Origin: SB11 sp037968475
Lineage (GTDB): Bacteria > Bacteroidota > Bacteroidia > UBA8524
Reading direction: 5' to 3'
DNA: 64,000 bases
Assembly (NCBI GenBank): GCA_037968475.1
Contig: JBBKVO010000005.1
Coordinates: 62,001 to 126,000 of the forward strand
Each line of letters opens with the position of its first letter. Position 1 is the stretch's first letter. The notes beneath the pieces are model-generated. The model was not told the DNA's origin and made no database searches. It saw only the letters and a list, made by a program, of their open reading frames with translations. Below are positions 44,330 to 53,165 of this stretch, piece by piece. Made by a program: the position numbers and the translations under genes.

Positions 44330-45017
44330 ACGCATAATGGTGGTAGTTGCCCACCCCGACGATGAGTTGTTGGGCTTGGGAGCATCAATGCACCGCTTAA
44401 TAAAAGAGTACGGGGTTACTACACACGTAGTAATACTGGGTGAGGGTATTACATCACGTTCAGACGAACGCGATGTAACCAAATGGGAGGCCGAATTGGC
44501 CATTCACCGCCAAAACATTAAAAATGCACAGGCAGCTATTGGCTACCACAGTGTAAGCATATACGATTTTGCCGACAACCGCTTTGATACAGTGGCCTTG
44601 CTGGATATTATAAAAGTAATAGAAAAAGAAAAAGAAGCGTTTAATCCCGAAGTGATATTTACCCATCATGGCGGTGATGTAAACGTTGACCACCAGCGCA
44701 CATTTGAAGCAGTGGTTACGGCTTGCCGACCCATGCAACACGAAAAGGTAAAAACCATTATTGCGTTTGAAACCCCATCGGGCACTGAGTGGAGGGCATC
44801 AACAGACCCGCGCCATTTCATTCCCAACTTTTTTATAAGTGTAACGGAAGAAGACGTGCAAGCCAAGATAAAAGGCATGGAGAGCTACGAGTTTGAAAAG
44901 CGTCCGTACCCTCATCCCCGCTCGCCACAAGCATTAACCATACAGTCGCAACGCTGGGGCGTATCCGTAGGTACGGATTACGCCGAAGCATTTAATATAG
45001 TGAGAAGTATAAATTAA
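44307..45017 (+). CDS. PIG-L family N-deacetylase
   Basis: The 236-residue metal-dependent deacetylase has the zinc motif AHPDDELLG near residue 15 and the second ligand site HHGGDVNVDHQ (about 112-122). PIG-L/LmbE enzymes remove acetyl groups from N-acetylated sugars. Its coupling to the formyltransferase suggests an exchange of acetyl for formyl on one amino group (inference). Confidence 0.9.
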   Translation: MLESLRNKRIMVVVAHPDDELLGLGASMHRLIKEYGVTTHVVILGEGITSRSDERDVTKWEAELAIHRQNIKNAQAAIGYHSVSIYDFADNRFDTVALLDIIKVIEKEKEAFNPEVIFTHHGGDVNVDHQRTFEAVVTACRPMQHEKVKTIIAFETPSGTEWRASTDPRHFIPNFFISVTEEDVQAKIKGMESYEFEKRPYPHPRSPQALTIQSQRWGVSVGTDYAEAFNIVRSIN

Positions 45018-45018
45018 T

Positions 45019-46656
45019 ATGAACGTAATAGTACTTAAATTTTCCCTTCAATACACCATCCCTTTGGTAATGAATTTGGTAAAGGGATTGTCTATTAAAA
45101 ACCTGTATTATGTTGGTAGTAAGTCGGGTCATCCTGATGCAGCCGAGCTTGAGGCAGCTAACTGTAATTTTATACCTTTTACCGAACCAGATCTATTCAA
45201 TGCTCTTTTTACTGATGTAGATTGGCAGCAAATAGAGCCGTTGGATAAAGAGCTTTTACTTAAGATGGCTCCATACGAAAGCGAGATATTGCGTTTGTTT
45301 GAGCGTGATTTCCAAGTGGTAAATAAAGACGACCACGCTGCGTTTGATAAAGACTATTACGAAACTAAAATAGCGTTACGTTCACAAAATTTCAGTAATT
45401 ATATTAGCCATACTGAAATGTCGGGCGAAGAAAAACGCCGAAGGTATTATCGGTATTTACGTTACTGGAATGATTTTTTGAACAAAAACGCCATTGATCT
45501 ATACGTAACCACATATTACCCTCACTTTCCCTACGAGTACATTTTATACCGTCTTTGCCAAATGCGTGGCATACGCACAATTATCATGTCACATACGCCA
45601 TTGCCAGGTAAATCGCTTATTTATGAAGACATTGATAAAAGCTGCGAGGATCTTGCTAACCTACCGCGTATAAGTGACGATATTGAAGCATTGCAACAAA
45701 GTTTTAGCCCCAATACCAAAGATGAGATACACCGCGTACTAACCGGTGAAAGACCCTACTATATGGTAAAAGGGTATGTAGCAAACCTTATGAAAACAGA
45801 TGCGGTTGAGCCACAAATACAAGAAAATAATCGCATACGCAGACTTCGTCCTGATAAAAATGCTCCTCGTAAAAAATGGAGTATTTTTAACCCCTTCGAT
45901 AGAATGCTGATAATGGATAAAATTCATTTCAAATTTAGACACAAAAACAAAGGCGAAATAACCAGCAGGTTACAAGGCTACTATGAGCGCCATGCTACTA
46001 AAACACCTGATTTAAGCAAAAACTTTATTTATTTGGCAATGCACTTTCAGCCCGAAGCGTCAAACTCGCCTGTAGGAGGTTATTATGCCAACCAAATGCT
46101 GATAGTCGACCTTATATCATATTATTTGCCTGAAGGATGGTTCTTGTATGTAAAAGAGCATCCTGTACAAGCAATGGTAAATCGTAATGTAGATTTTTAT
46201 TATGATTTAAGTAAAAACAAAAGGGTGGTAATGATTAGCAAAAGCGTTGATACGTTTACCCTTTCAAAAAATGCGAAAGCTGTTGCTACTATTGCAGGTA
46301 CAGCCGCGCTTGAATGTTTGATACTTGAAAAACCGGTATTTTTGTTCGGAGCCTCGCCATTAATGTATTGCAAAGGCACATTTAATATTCGTAATAGAGA
46401 AGATATAATTGCTGCAATTGATACTGTTAAAAACGGATTTATTCCTAACAAAGTAGAAGTATATAATTACATTAAACGATTGGATGAACGTACCGTTGAG
46501 GCATCGCACGAACATACACAAATGGCGCAGTTTCGTCTCACACATGAACAATACACAGAGCGCATGACGGCCTATTACTTGGATTATATCCGTAACGGGG
46601 CTAGTCATACTGAAGTTGTTTCAGAATCTTCTTCTTCAACCCAAAATCAAAACTAA
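45019..46656 (+). CDS. Putative GT-B glycosyltransferase of capsule type
   Basis: The 545-residue protein has no signal peptide and no membrane helix. The C-terminal half (about 330-480) resembles the nucleotide-sugar domain of Capsule_synth/Kdo- or sialyl-type transferases: YVKEHPVQAMV, FTLSKNAKAVATIAGTAALECLILEKPVFLFG. The N-terminal half (YYPHFPYEYILYRLCQMRGI, MSHTPLPGKSL) would bind the acceptor. Its placement right after the pseudaminic acid genes suggests that it transfers that sugar. The family assignment is by pattern only. Confidence 0.65.
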   Translation: MNVIVLKFSLQYTIPLVMNLVKGLSIKNLYYVGSKSGHPDAAELEAANCNFIPFTEPDLFNALFTDVDWQQIEPLDKELLLKMAPYESEILRLFERDFQVVNKDDHAAFDKDYYETKIALRSQNFSNYISHTEMSGEEKRRRYYRYLRYWNDFLNKNAIDLYVTTYYPHFPYEYILYRLCQMRGIRTIIMSHTPLPGKSLIYEDIDKSCEDLANLPRISDDIEALQQSFSPNTKDEIHRVLTGERPYYMVKGYVANLMKTDAVEPQIQENNRIRRLRPDKNAPRKKWSIFNPFDRMLIMDKIHFKFRHKNKGEITSRLQGYYERHATKTPDLSKNFIYLAMHFQPEASNSPVGGYYANQMLIVDLISYYLPEGWFLYVKEHPVQAMVNRNVDFYYDLSKNKRVVMISKSVDTFTLSKNAKAVATIAGTAALECLILEKPVFLFGASPLMYCKGTFNIRNREDIIAAIDTVKNGFIPNKVEVYNYIKRLDERTVEASHEHTQMAQFRLTHEQYTERMTAYYLDYIRNGASHTEVVSESSSSTQNQN

Positions 46657-46674
46657 GGTAACTTCGTGTGTTAT

Positions 46675-46697
46675 CATCCTGAGCTTGTCGAAGGGTG
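46675..46697. repeat. REP-like fragment (CATCCTGAGCTTGTCGAAGGGTG)
   Basis: This is the core of a widely scattered bacterial intergenic repeat whose translation reads HPELVEG. It lies between the GT-B gene and the MaoC-FabG gene. The in-frame extension of the latter back to 46666 is just this repeat read through. Confidence 0.6.
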
Positions 46698-46713
46698 TAA
46701 AAAACTAAAACTG

Positions 46714-47907
46714 ATGAAAAGATTTGACGAGATACAAATAGGCGATTTTGCTGAAATTGTGCACACCATTACTGATGCGGACATTAAAAAGTTTGTTGAT
46801 TTAACGGGAGATGATAACAAACTGCACGTTGATAAAGAGTATGCCTCAAAAACATCGTTCAAAAAACCTGTTGCACACGGTATGTTGGGAGCCTCGTTCA
46901 TTTCTACCATTATTGGCACAAAAATTCCCGGCGATGGTGCCTTGTGGTTTTCGCAAAGCCTTGAGTTTTTAATGCCTGTGCGTGTGGGTGATACCCTTAC
47001 CATTCGTGGAGAGGTGATAGGCAAAAACGCCCGCGAAAACGTTATTGAGCTAAAAACGGATATACACAACCAGCACAAACAAAAAGTAACCAATGGCACT
47101 GCCAAGGTGAAGGTTATTGAACGCGAGGTTGAAAAAATTGAAGAAGAAAACACGGAAGATGTAAGGCTTAAAAATGCTTTAGTAATAGGAGCATCAGGCG
47201 GTATAGGTGAGGCCATTTGTAAAAAACTGGCAAGTTTGGGGTTTAATATCGGTATACACTACAACAGCAATAAAAGCAAAGCCGATGCACTGGCCGAAAG
47301 TCTTTCGTCAGACACAGTCAATGCCTATGCTGTTCAAGGTGATTTATTAAGCGAAAAAGGAGTGGAGCAATTGGTAGAACAGGCTACCCGTAAGCTGGGG
47401 CACATAGATATTGTTATCAATGCCTCAACCGTAAAACTCTCTAACATAAAATTTGAAAAGCTGGATTGGCAGGATATTGACGACCATATCAATATCAACA
47501 TAAAAGCTAATTTTTTATTGCTGAAACACGTTGTGCCTCAAATGAAGGAGCGCAAACGCGGCAAAATAATTTTTCTTACATCACAAACCACGGAAAGTAC
47601 TCCCTCATCTGAATGGTTACATTATAACACGGCTAAATATGCCCTTAATGGTTTTGCCAAATCATTGGCCGTAGAGTTGGGGCCGTTTAATGTGCAAGTA
47701 AACCTTGTATCGCCCGGCATGACGGAGACTGAATTAATATCTGATATGCCCGAAAAAGCCCGTTTGGTGGTAGCCAGCAAAGCACCCCTACGCCGTTTGG
47801 CCAAACCTGCCGATATAGCCAATGCGGTAGCCTTTTTAGCATCAGAAAACAGTAATTATATAACGGGCGAAACCATACGTGTGAACGGTGGTCAAACCAT
47901 GGTATAA
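46714..47907 (+). CDS. MaoC-type hydratase fused to FabG-type reductase
   Basis: The protein has two domains. Residues about 1-140 form an (R)-hydratase hot-dog fold (DLTGDDNKLHVDKEYA with KKPVAHGMLG). Residues about 150-397 form a short-chain 3-oxoacyl reductase (VIGASGGIGEAI; YNTAK catalytic Tyr/Lys; NLVSPGMTETEL). It would process an acyl-ACP between 3-oxo, 3-hydroxy and enoyl states. The ATG at 46714 is chosen because the upstream part to 46666 encodes only repeat sequence. FkbH and ACP genes follow, so the acyl chain is probably held on that ACP. Confidence 0.88.
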   Translation: MKRFDEIQIGDFAEIVHTITDADIKKFVDLTGDDNKLHVDKEYASKTSFKKPVAHGMLGASFISTIIGTKIPGDGALWFSQSLEFLMPVRVGDTLTIRGEVIGKNARENVIELKTDIHNQHKQKVTNGTAKVKVIEREVEKIEEENTEDVRLKNALVIGASGGIGEAICKKLASLGFNIGIHYNSNKSKADALAESLSSDTVNAYAVQGDLLSEKGVEQLVEQATRKLGHIDIVINASTVKLSNIKFEKLDWQDIDDHININIKANFLLLKHVVPQMKERKRGKIIFLTSQTTESTPSSEWLHYNTAKYALNGFAKSLAVELGPFNVQVNLVSPGMTETELISDMPEKARLVVASKAPLRRLAKPADIANAVAFLASENSNYITGETIRVNGGQTMV

Positions 47908-47910
47908 GTA

Positions 47911-49665
47911 ATGAAAACACTTATAAAATATACCGACTTACTAAAAGAGAACAAACGCTTGAAGGAAGAAGTAGCGGGTAAGCCTGCCTTTAATCTTCAT
48001 ATACTCAACAATATCACAGTAAATATGCTGAAAGATGTGTTGGAATATAACGTGCGCTTGATAGGGATAAACCCCGAAATACAAGTACACGACTATGATA
48101 CCATTGTGCAAGACAGTATGGCAATGGGAGATGACAACAAGGCTAAAGTAATATTTTGGGAATTGGCAAACTATATGCCCGGCCTGTATTACAAAGCCGA
48201 TGAAATGGACAATACCCAACTACAACAACTGATTGATAAAGTGAAAAACGATATCGACTTGGTGTATGGCAGTCTGAAAAACTCGTCGATAGTATTTGTA
48301 AATACATTTTGTGCTTCACCCTTTGCAGAGTATGATGTACGCAAAAGTAATCTTCGCATAGCCGAAGAAGTGCTAAACCAATACCTCGACCAGCAAAAGC
48401 CCGATAACGTATTTTTGGTAGATGTTAAGCGTGTATACGAACGATACTCACTGGAGGCCTGCGTTGATATGCGTATGTTTAACAGCAGCAAGAGCCTGCA
48501 TACGCTCACCTTTTTTCAAGGGTATGCAGAAGAAATACTACCTGTTTTACGTTCAGTAACTGGCAAAGCAAAAAAAGCCCTGATATTCGACTGTGATAAT
48601 ACCCTTTGGGGCGGCATTTTAGGCGAAGATGGTTTTGAAGGGATACAAATGGGAGAGGATGGCAAAGGCAAGTCATTCCATTTGGTGCAGCGCATGGCTG
48701 TTGAGTTGAGCAAAAAAGGGATTATCATCGGGCTAAACAGTAAAAACAATGCTGCCGATGTAGACGAGGTGTTAGAAAAACACCCTGATATGTACTTGCG
48801 CGACGAGCACATTGTAATAAAAAAAGTAAACTGGCAAGATAAAGTGAGTAACCTTCGCCAAATAGCTACCGATTTGAATATCGGGATAGATAGCTTGGTA
48901 TTTATAGATGATTCAAACTTTGAAGTAAATTTCATCCGCGAGCAATTGCCTGAGGTAAGCACTTTTCAAGTGCCTAAATCGGCGCACGAATACCCTGCAA
49001 TGATGAAGGAAGTAAGCCGCTTGTTTTACCACCATTCGCAAACCAAAGAAGATTTGGAGCGGATAAAAATGTACAAGCAAGAGCAACAACGCGAATCGCA
49101 AAAAGATGGCTTTGGCAATCTGGATGAATACCTAAGCTCATTGGGTATTGTTATTAAAATATACAAAAACGATAGTAGCCTGATACCTCGTACTGCGCAA
49201 ATGACGCAGAAAACAAACCAGTTTAACCTTACTACCCAACGCTATACCGAAAACGACATCAAACAGTTTGTTGAGTCGCCCGATTATGGGGTATATGTGT
49301 TTGAAGTGAGCGATAAATTTGGTTCGTATGGTATCACTGGATTGAGCATAGCCAAAACCAATGGCAACGAAGCAGAGTTTGATAGCTTTTTGATGAGTTG
49401 CCGTGTATTAGGTCGAAAAATAGAGTCTAGTTTCCTTTCTTATATCATAGAAGATTTAAAGAAAAACGGTATCGAAAAAATAGCGTCTAAATACAGTAAA
49501 ACTGCTAAAAATGCTCAGGTTGAGCCGTTTTATGATAACAACGGTTTTGAAGTATTGCAACAAAACGAAAACGAAAAGCAATACCAACTGCAATTGGATA
49601 ACTGGCAAGCTATCTACCCTGAATTTATTACCATTGAATTGGCCGGAAATACAGTAAGTGCATAA
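47911..49665 (+). CDS. FkbH-like HAD-IIIC protein (glyceryl-ACP synthase-like)
   Basis: The 584-residue protein has an N-terminal region (about 1-200), the HAD nucleophile motif FDCDNTLWGGILGEDG at about residue 223, and a C-terminal acyltransferase-like domain (RTAQMTQKTNQFNLTTQRY...GSYGITGL, about 425-560). FkbH enzymes take 1,3-bisphosphoglycerate, remove phosphate and load glyceryl onto an ACP. The ACP gene follows after 17 bases, so a D-glyceryl- or similar acyl-ACP is likely produced for sugar decoration. Confidence 0.9.
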   Translation: MKTLIKYTDLLKENKRLKEEVAGKPAFNLHILNNITVNMLKDVLEYNVRLIGINPEIQVHDYDTIVQDSMAMGDDNKAKVIFWELANYMPGLYYKADEMDNTQLQQLIDKVKNDIDLVYGSLKNSSIVFVNTFCASPFAEYDVRKSNLRIAEEVLNQYLDQQKPDNVFLVDVKRVYERYSLEACVDMRMFNSSKSLHTLTFFQGYAEEILPVLRSVTGKAKKALIFDCDNTLWGGILGEDGFEGIQMGEDGKGKSFHLVQRMAVELSKKGIIIGLNSKNNAADVDEVLEKHPDMYLRDEHIVIKKVNWQDKVSNLRQIATDLNIGIDSLVFIDDSNFEVNFIREQLPEVSTFQVPKSAHEYPAMMKEVSRLFYHHSQTKEDLERIKMYKQEQQRESQKDGFGNLDEYLSSLGIVIKIYKNDSSLIPRTAQMTQKTNQFNLTTQRYTENDIKQFVESPDYGVYVFEVSDKFGSYGITGLSIAKTNGNEAEFDSFLMSCRVLGRKIESSFLSYIIEDLKKNGIEKIASKYSKTAKNAQVEPFYDNNGFEVLQQNENEKQYQLQLDNWQAIYPEFITIELAGNTVSA

Positions 49666-49682
49666 AATAGAATTTTATAAAA

Positions 49683-49910
49683 ATGGAACAACGTATAAAA
49701 GAAATTATGGGGGCTGTTTTTGAAGTAGACCCATCAACTGTTGATGAAAACGCAAGCACAGATACTATTGAAAACTGGGATTCTATCCGCCACATGAGTT
49801 TGATAGTAGCATTGGAAGAAGAATTTGGAGTTCAGTTTGATGATGACCAAATAACAGATATGCAAAACTACAAATTGGTGGTATTAACCCTTCAAGAAGC
49901 ACAGGCATAG
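49683..49910 (+). CDS. Acyl carrier protein
   Basis: The 75-residue acidic, helical protein has the phosphopantetheine site WDSIRHM (Ser at about residue 37) in place of the usual DSLxxxE/M. It is not the housekeeping acpP, whose typical GADSLD motif is absent. Placed between FkbH and a hexapeptide acyltransferase, it is the likely shuttle for the acyl group. Confidence 0.93.
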   Translation: MEQRIKEIMGAVFEVDPSTVDENASTDTIENWDSIRHMSLIVALEEEFGVQFDDDQITDMQNYKLVVLTLQEAQA

Positions 49911-49913
49911 TAC

Positions 49914-50480
49914 ATGAAGAAAATCTTTGGCTACATAAATGCACTATACCTTTACGCAGTAAAGTATTACTATACCTTTAAACACAAAGGTTTACAGGTA
50001 GAAGGAAAGATAATATTGGGTAAAAGAGTAAAATTAGTGTTAGGCAAAGGGGCAGTGCTTACCGCAAAAGGAAACCTTACTTTGCAGGATGATGTACACA
50101 TACGTGTTCGTGCGGGTGCAGAGGTGAGGTTTGGTAAAGATTGCTACCTAAACAGAAGCTCAACAGTAAATGCACATAAAAGCATAATATTTGGCGATGG
50201 CGTTATGCTAGGTGAAAACGTAAAAATATACGATAACGACCATACCATTACAGGCAACCATATAGAGCGCAGGCTATTTAATGTTAGCCCTGTTGAGATA
50301 CGCGACGGCTCTTGGATTGCCAATAGTGCCGTTATACTAAAAGGCTCTGTAATGGGGCCAAATACAGTAGTGGGCGCATTAACCCTTGTATCAGGCACTT
50401 TAGATGCAAATGCACTTTATCTAGGTGTACCTGCCCGAAGAATGAAAAAACTTGAACCCGAAGAAAAACAAGAACAATAA
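49914..50480 (+). CDS. Hexapeptide-repeat acyltransferase
   Basis: The 188-residue left-handed beta-helix protein has isoleucine-patch hexapeptides from about residue 35 to 165 and the catalytic His region in KIYDNDHTITG, ending VYLGVPARRM-like (ALYLGVPARRMKKL). Members transfer acetyl from CoA or longer acyls from ACP to sugars. Its start 3 bases after the ACP stop points to an ACP-bound donor. It is one candidate for the missing PseH function. Confidence 0.9.
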   Translation: MKKIFGYINALYLYAVKYYYTFKHKGLQVEGKIILGKRVKLVLGKGAVLTAKGNLTLQDDVHIRVRAGAEVRFGKDCYLNRSSTVNAHKSIIFGDGVMLGENVKIYDNDHTITGNHIERRLFNVSPVEIRDGSWIANSAVILKGSVMGPNTVVGALTLVSGTLDANALYLGVPARRMKKLEPEEKQEQ

Positions 50481-50554
50481 AAGCACGGCATATCTTTGCA
50501 CGTGTTTTATATACATCACATTTTTAATACAGAAAAATAATAACGTTTAATATA

Positions 50555-51766
50555 ATGGCTACAGCAACAAAAACACTTCACGGATTACCCGAAAACGTAA
50601 TTTTTTGCAAAAAGTGTCTAATCTCAAACCAAAGACCAAGCACACAACGCGAATTTAAAAAATCGGATACTATTATTGATACTGTTGGTTTTGGAGATGA
50701 TGGTATTTGCGATACCTGCAAATGGTTTGAATATAAAAACACTCAGATAAGCTGGGACGCACGCGAAAAAGAATTACAAGAACTTTGCGATCGTTTTCGT
50801 AGAAATGATGGTAGGTATGATGTAATAGTACCCGCATCAGGAGGAAAAGACAGTATATATGTTGCTCATTTGCTTAAAAACAAATACAATATGAATCCGC
50901 TTACAGTTACATGGGCTCCGCATATGTATACCGATATAGGTTGGACAAACTTTAACCACATGATTGAAGCAGGTTTGGATAACATTAAAGTTACCCCTAA
51001 CGGTAAAATACACCGTTTGCTTACCCGTTTGGCGTTTGAAAACCTTGTAAACCCTTTCCAACCCTTTATTATAGGTCAGAAAAACGTAGCACCACGTGCG
51101 GCTTTACAATATGATGTGCCTTTGATTATGTATGGTGAAAACCAAGCAGAAGCACACAACCACTTTAGCGAGAACCTTTCGCCACTTATGGACATAAGCC
51201 ACTTTAGCACTAAAACAGCTACTGAGGATATGTACTTTGGCGGTGTACACGTTAATGATTTGAAAAAGAACTATGGCGTTACGGATAACGATTTGTACTT
51301 ATACAAACCCTTGTTAGAGGACGAAATACGTGCAAAAAATGTAGAAGTACACTTCTTTAGCTACTATGTAAACTGGTCGCCACAAGAAAATTATTACTAC
51401 GTAAAAGAAAACACAGGTTTTGAATCAAACCCTGATGGCCGTAGCGAAGGCACATACACCAAATTTGCCAGCTTAGACGATAAAATCGACGGTCAGCATT
51501 ATTATACCATGTACATCAAATTTGGTCAAGGCAGAGCAATGAATGACGCCAACCGTGATATTCGTGATGGTTTTATTACCCGCGAAGAAGCAGTGGATTT
51601 GATGAACAAATACGATGGTGAATTCCCTAAAAAATACTTCCAAGAAGTATTGGATTATATGGGTATAACCGAAGAAAGATACTGGGAAGTTATAGACAAA
51701 TCACGCTCACCCCACCTTTGGGATAAAGTAGACGGCGAGTGGAAGTTGAAACACCCCACTAAATAA
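50555..51766 (+). CDS. N-acetyl sugar amidotransferase (WbpG/PseA/LegA-like)
   Basis: The 403-residue ATP-pyrophosphatase-fold enzyme has two CxxC zinc pairs (CKKC, CDTC) near the N-terminus and the PP-loop PASGGKDSIYVAHLL at about residue 94. Family members activate an N-acetyl group and replace its oxygen with nitrogen, forming acetamidino groups on pseudaminic or legionaminic acid or on mannuronic acid derivatives. Ammonia is supplied by the HisH/HisF-like proteins that follow. Confidence 0.93.
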   Translation: MATATKTLHGLPENVIFCKKCLISNQRPSTQREFKKSDTIIDTVGFGDDGICDTCKWFEYKNTQISWDAREKELQELCDRFRRNDGRYDVIVPASGGKDSIYVAHLLKNKYNMNPLTVTWAPHMYTDIGWTNFNHMIEAGLDNIKVTPNGKIHRLLTRLAFENLVNPFQPFIIGQKNVAPRAALQYDVPLIMYGENQAEAHNHFSENLSPLMDISHFSTKTATEDMYFGGVHVNDLKKNYGVTDNDLYLYKPLLEDEIRAKNVEVHFFSYYVNWSPQENYYYVKENTGFESNPDGRSEGTYTKFASLDDKIDGQHYYTMYIKFGQGRAMNDANRDIRDGFITREEAVDLMNKYDGEFPKKYFQEVLDYMGITEERYWEVIDKSRSPHLWDKVDGEWKLKHPTK

Positions 51767-51769
51767 AGA

Positions 51770-52522
51770 ATGAAGAGAGTAATAGCAAGATTAGATATAA
51801 AGCTAAACAGGCTTATAAAAGGAATACATTTAGAAGGGTGGCGTTTTTTAGGAGACCCCAAACCCTTCTTTATGGATTACTATGAAAATGGTATTGATGA
51901 GATAGTATATATCGATTCAATATCAAGCCTATACAACCGCGACTCTATGAAGGAGTTGGTTTCTGAAACTACTCGCAATGTATTTGTGCCCATTACCGTT
52001 GGTGGTGGTATACGTTCAGTAGGTCAAGCCCACGAGATGTTGCGAAGCGGTGCCGATAAAGTAGCCATAAATACAGGAGCGATTAAAAACCCTGAATTAA
52101 TAACAGAGGTGGCCAAAAATTTTGGCAGCCAATGTATGGTTATCAGCATACAGGCAAAACGTGTAGCTCCCAACAAATGGGAGGCATATATAGATACAGG
52201 CCGCGAAAGCAGTGGAAAAGATGTTATAGAGTGGGTAAGAGAAGCTGTTGATAGAGGTGCAGGGGAGATTTTCCTTACCTCGGTAGATATGGACGGTACT
52301 ACGAAAGGTATGGATTTGGCTTTGATAGAAGCCGTATCAAAAGAAGTAGATGTGCCTGTAATAGCCAGTGGTGGTTTTGGCAAACCAATGGATTTTGTTG
52401 ATGCGTGCAAATATGCTGATGCAGTGGCCATTGCCAAACAACTGCATTATAAAAAAGCTACCATACAGGAGATAAAAAAATTGGCATTACAAAATAATAT
52501 TAATGTCCGTTTTGAGGAATAG
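51770..52522 (+). CDS. HisF-like subunit of the amidotransferase system
   Basis: The 250-residue TIM barrel is homologous to imidazole glycerol phosphate synthase cyclase. It keeps the Asp of the first strand (RLDIK, residue 9, Asp11 of the T. maritima enzyme) but has Gln128 in VISIQAKR where catalytic Asp130 is expected. It therefore probably no longer cyclises and serves as the ammonia conduit between HisH-like protein and WbpG-like enzyme. It overlaps the HisH-like gene by 20 bases. It is unlikely to serve histidine synthesis, since no his genes are near. Confidence 0.9.
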   Translation: MKRVIARLDIKLNRLIKGIHLEGWRFLGDPKPFFMDYYENGIDEIVYIDSISSLYNRDSMKELVSETTRNVFVPITVGGGIRSVGQAHEMLRSGADKVAINTGAIKNPELITEVAKNFGSQCMVISIQAKRVAPNKWEAYIDTGRESSGKDVIEWVREAVDRGAGEIFLTSVDMDGTTKGMDLALIEAVSKEVDVPVIASGGFGKPMDFVDACKYADAVAIAKQLHYKKATIQEIKKLALQNNINVRFEE

Positions 52523-53162
52523 TATGAAAGTAGTAATTATTGATTATGGCCTAAGTAACCTATTAAGTATTACCCGTGCTTTTGAGCATTTAGGTACTGA
52601 TGTAGTAGTTACTGATGATGCTAATAAAATAGGCGATGCGCAACGTATAGTTTTACCCGGTGTAGGCGCATTTCCGTTTGGTGTTTCTGAATTAAAAAAG
52701 CGTGGTTTTTTTGATGAATTGAAAAACGTAAACGAGAAACACAAAACCCCTATACTAGGCATTTGCTTAGGTATGCAAATGATGCTTACCAAGGGCCACG
52801 AAATAGAAGAAACAGAGGGTTTAGGTTTTATTGAAGGTGAAGTAGTGAAACTACCTGCCGAGCAAAACGACGGAAAAAAAATAAAAGTTCCGCACGTAGC
52901 ATGGGGGCAGTTAATACAACCCGAAGACAAAAGTTGGGATAACACCATATTTAGGTATAATCACCCCGCACAGTATATGTATTTCGTACACTCGTACTAT
53001 GCCGCTACTAAAAATACTGATGATGTATTATCGCTAACAAAGTTTGGCGATTTTACCTTCACTTCGGCATTTCAGAAAGAAAACGTGTATGGTGTTCAGT
53101 TTCACCCCGAAAAAAGTCATGAAGACGGGTTGAAAATTTTGAAAGCTTTCGTAGGAGAATAA
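52503..53162 (+). CDS. HisH-like glutamine amidotransferase
   Basis: The 219-residue class I glutaminase begins MSVLRNSMKVVIIDYGLSN; the ATG at 52524 (MKVVIIDYG) is the more likely true start and would not overlap the previous gene. The catalytic triad is visible as GICLGMQMM (Cys) and VQFHPEKSHEDG (His and Glu). It releases ammonia from glutamine, passed through the HisF-like barrel to the WbpG-like sugar amidotransferase. Confidence 0.92.
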   Translation: MSVLRNSMKVVIIDYGLSNLLSITRAFEHLGTDVVVTDDANKIGDAQRIVLPGVGAFPFGVSELKKRGFFDELKNVNEKHKTPILGICLGMQMMLTKGHEIEETEGLGFIEGEVVKLPAEQNDGKKIKVPHVAWGQLIQPEDKSWDNTIFRYNHPAQYMYFVHSYYAATKNTDDVLSLTKFGDFTFTSAFQKENVYGVQFHPEKSHEDGLKILKAFVGE

Positions 53163-53165
53163 TTG

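Noticed and set aside
46674..47216. Long minus-strand frame (180 codons) inside the MaoC-FabG gene
   Set aside because: Antisense shadow with low-complexity composition.
51770..53162. Histidine biosynthesis genes hisF and hisH
   Set aside because: No other his genes are near, the HisF-like protein lacks a catalytic Asp, and a WbpG-like sugar amidotransferase precedes them.
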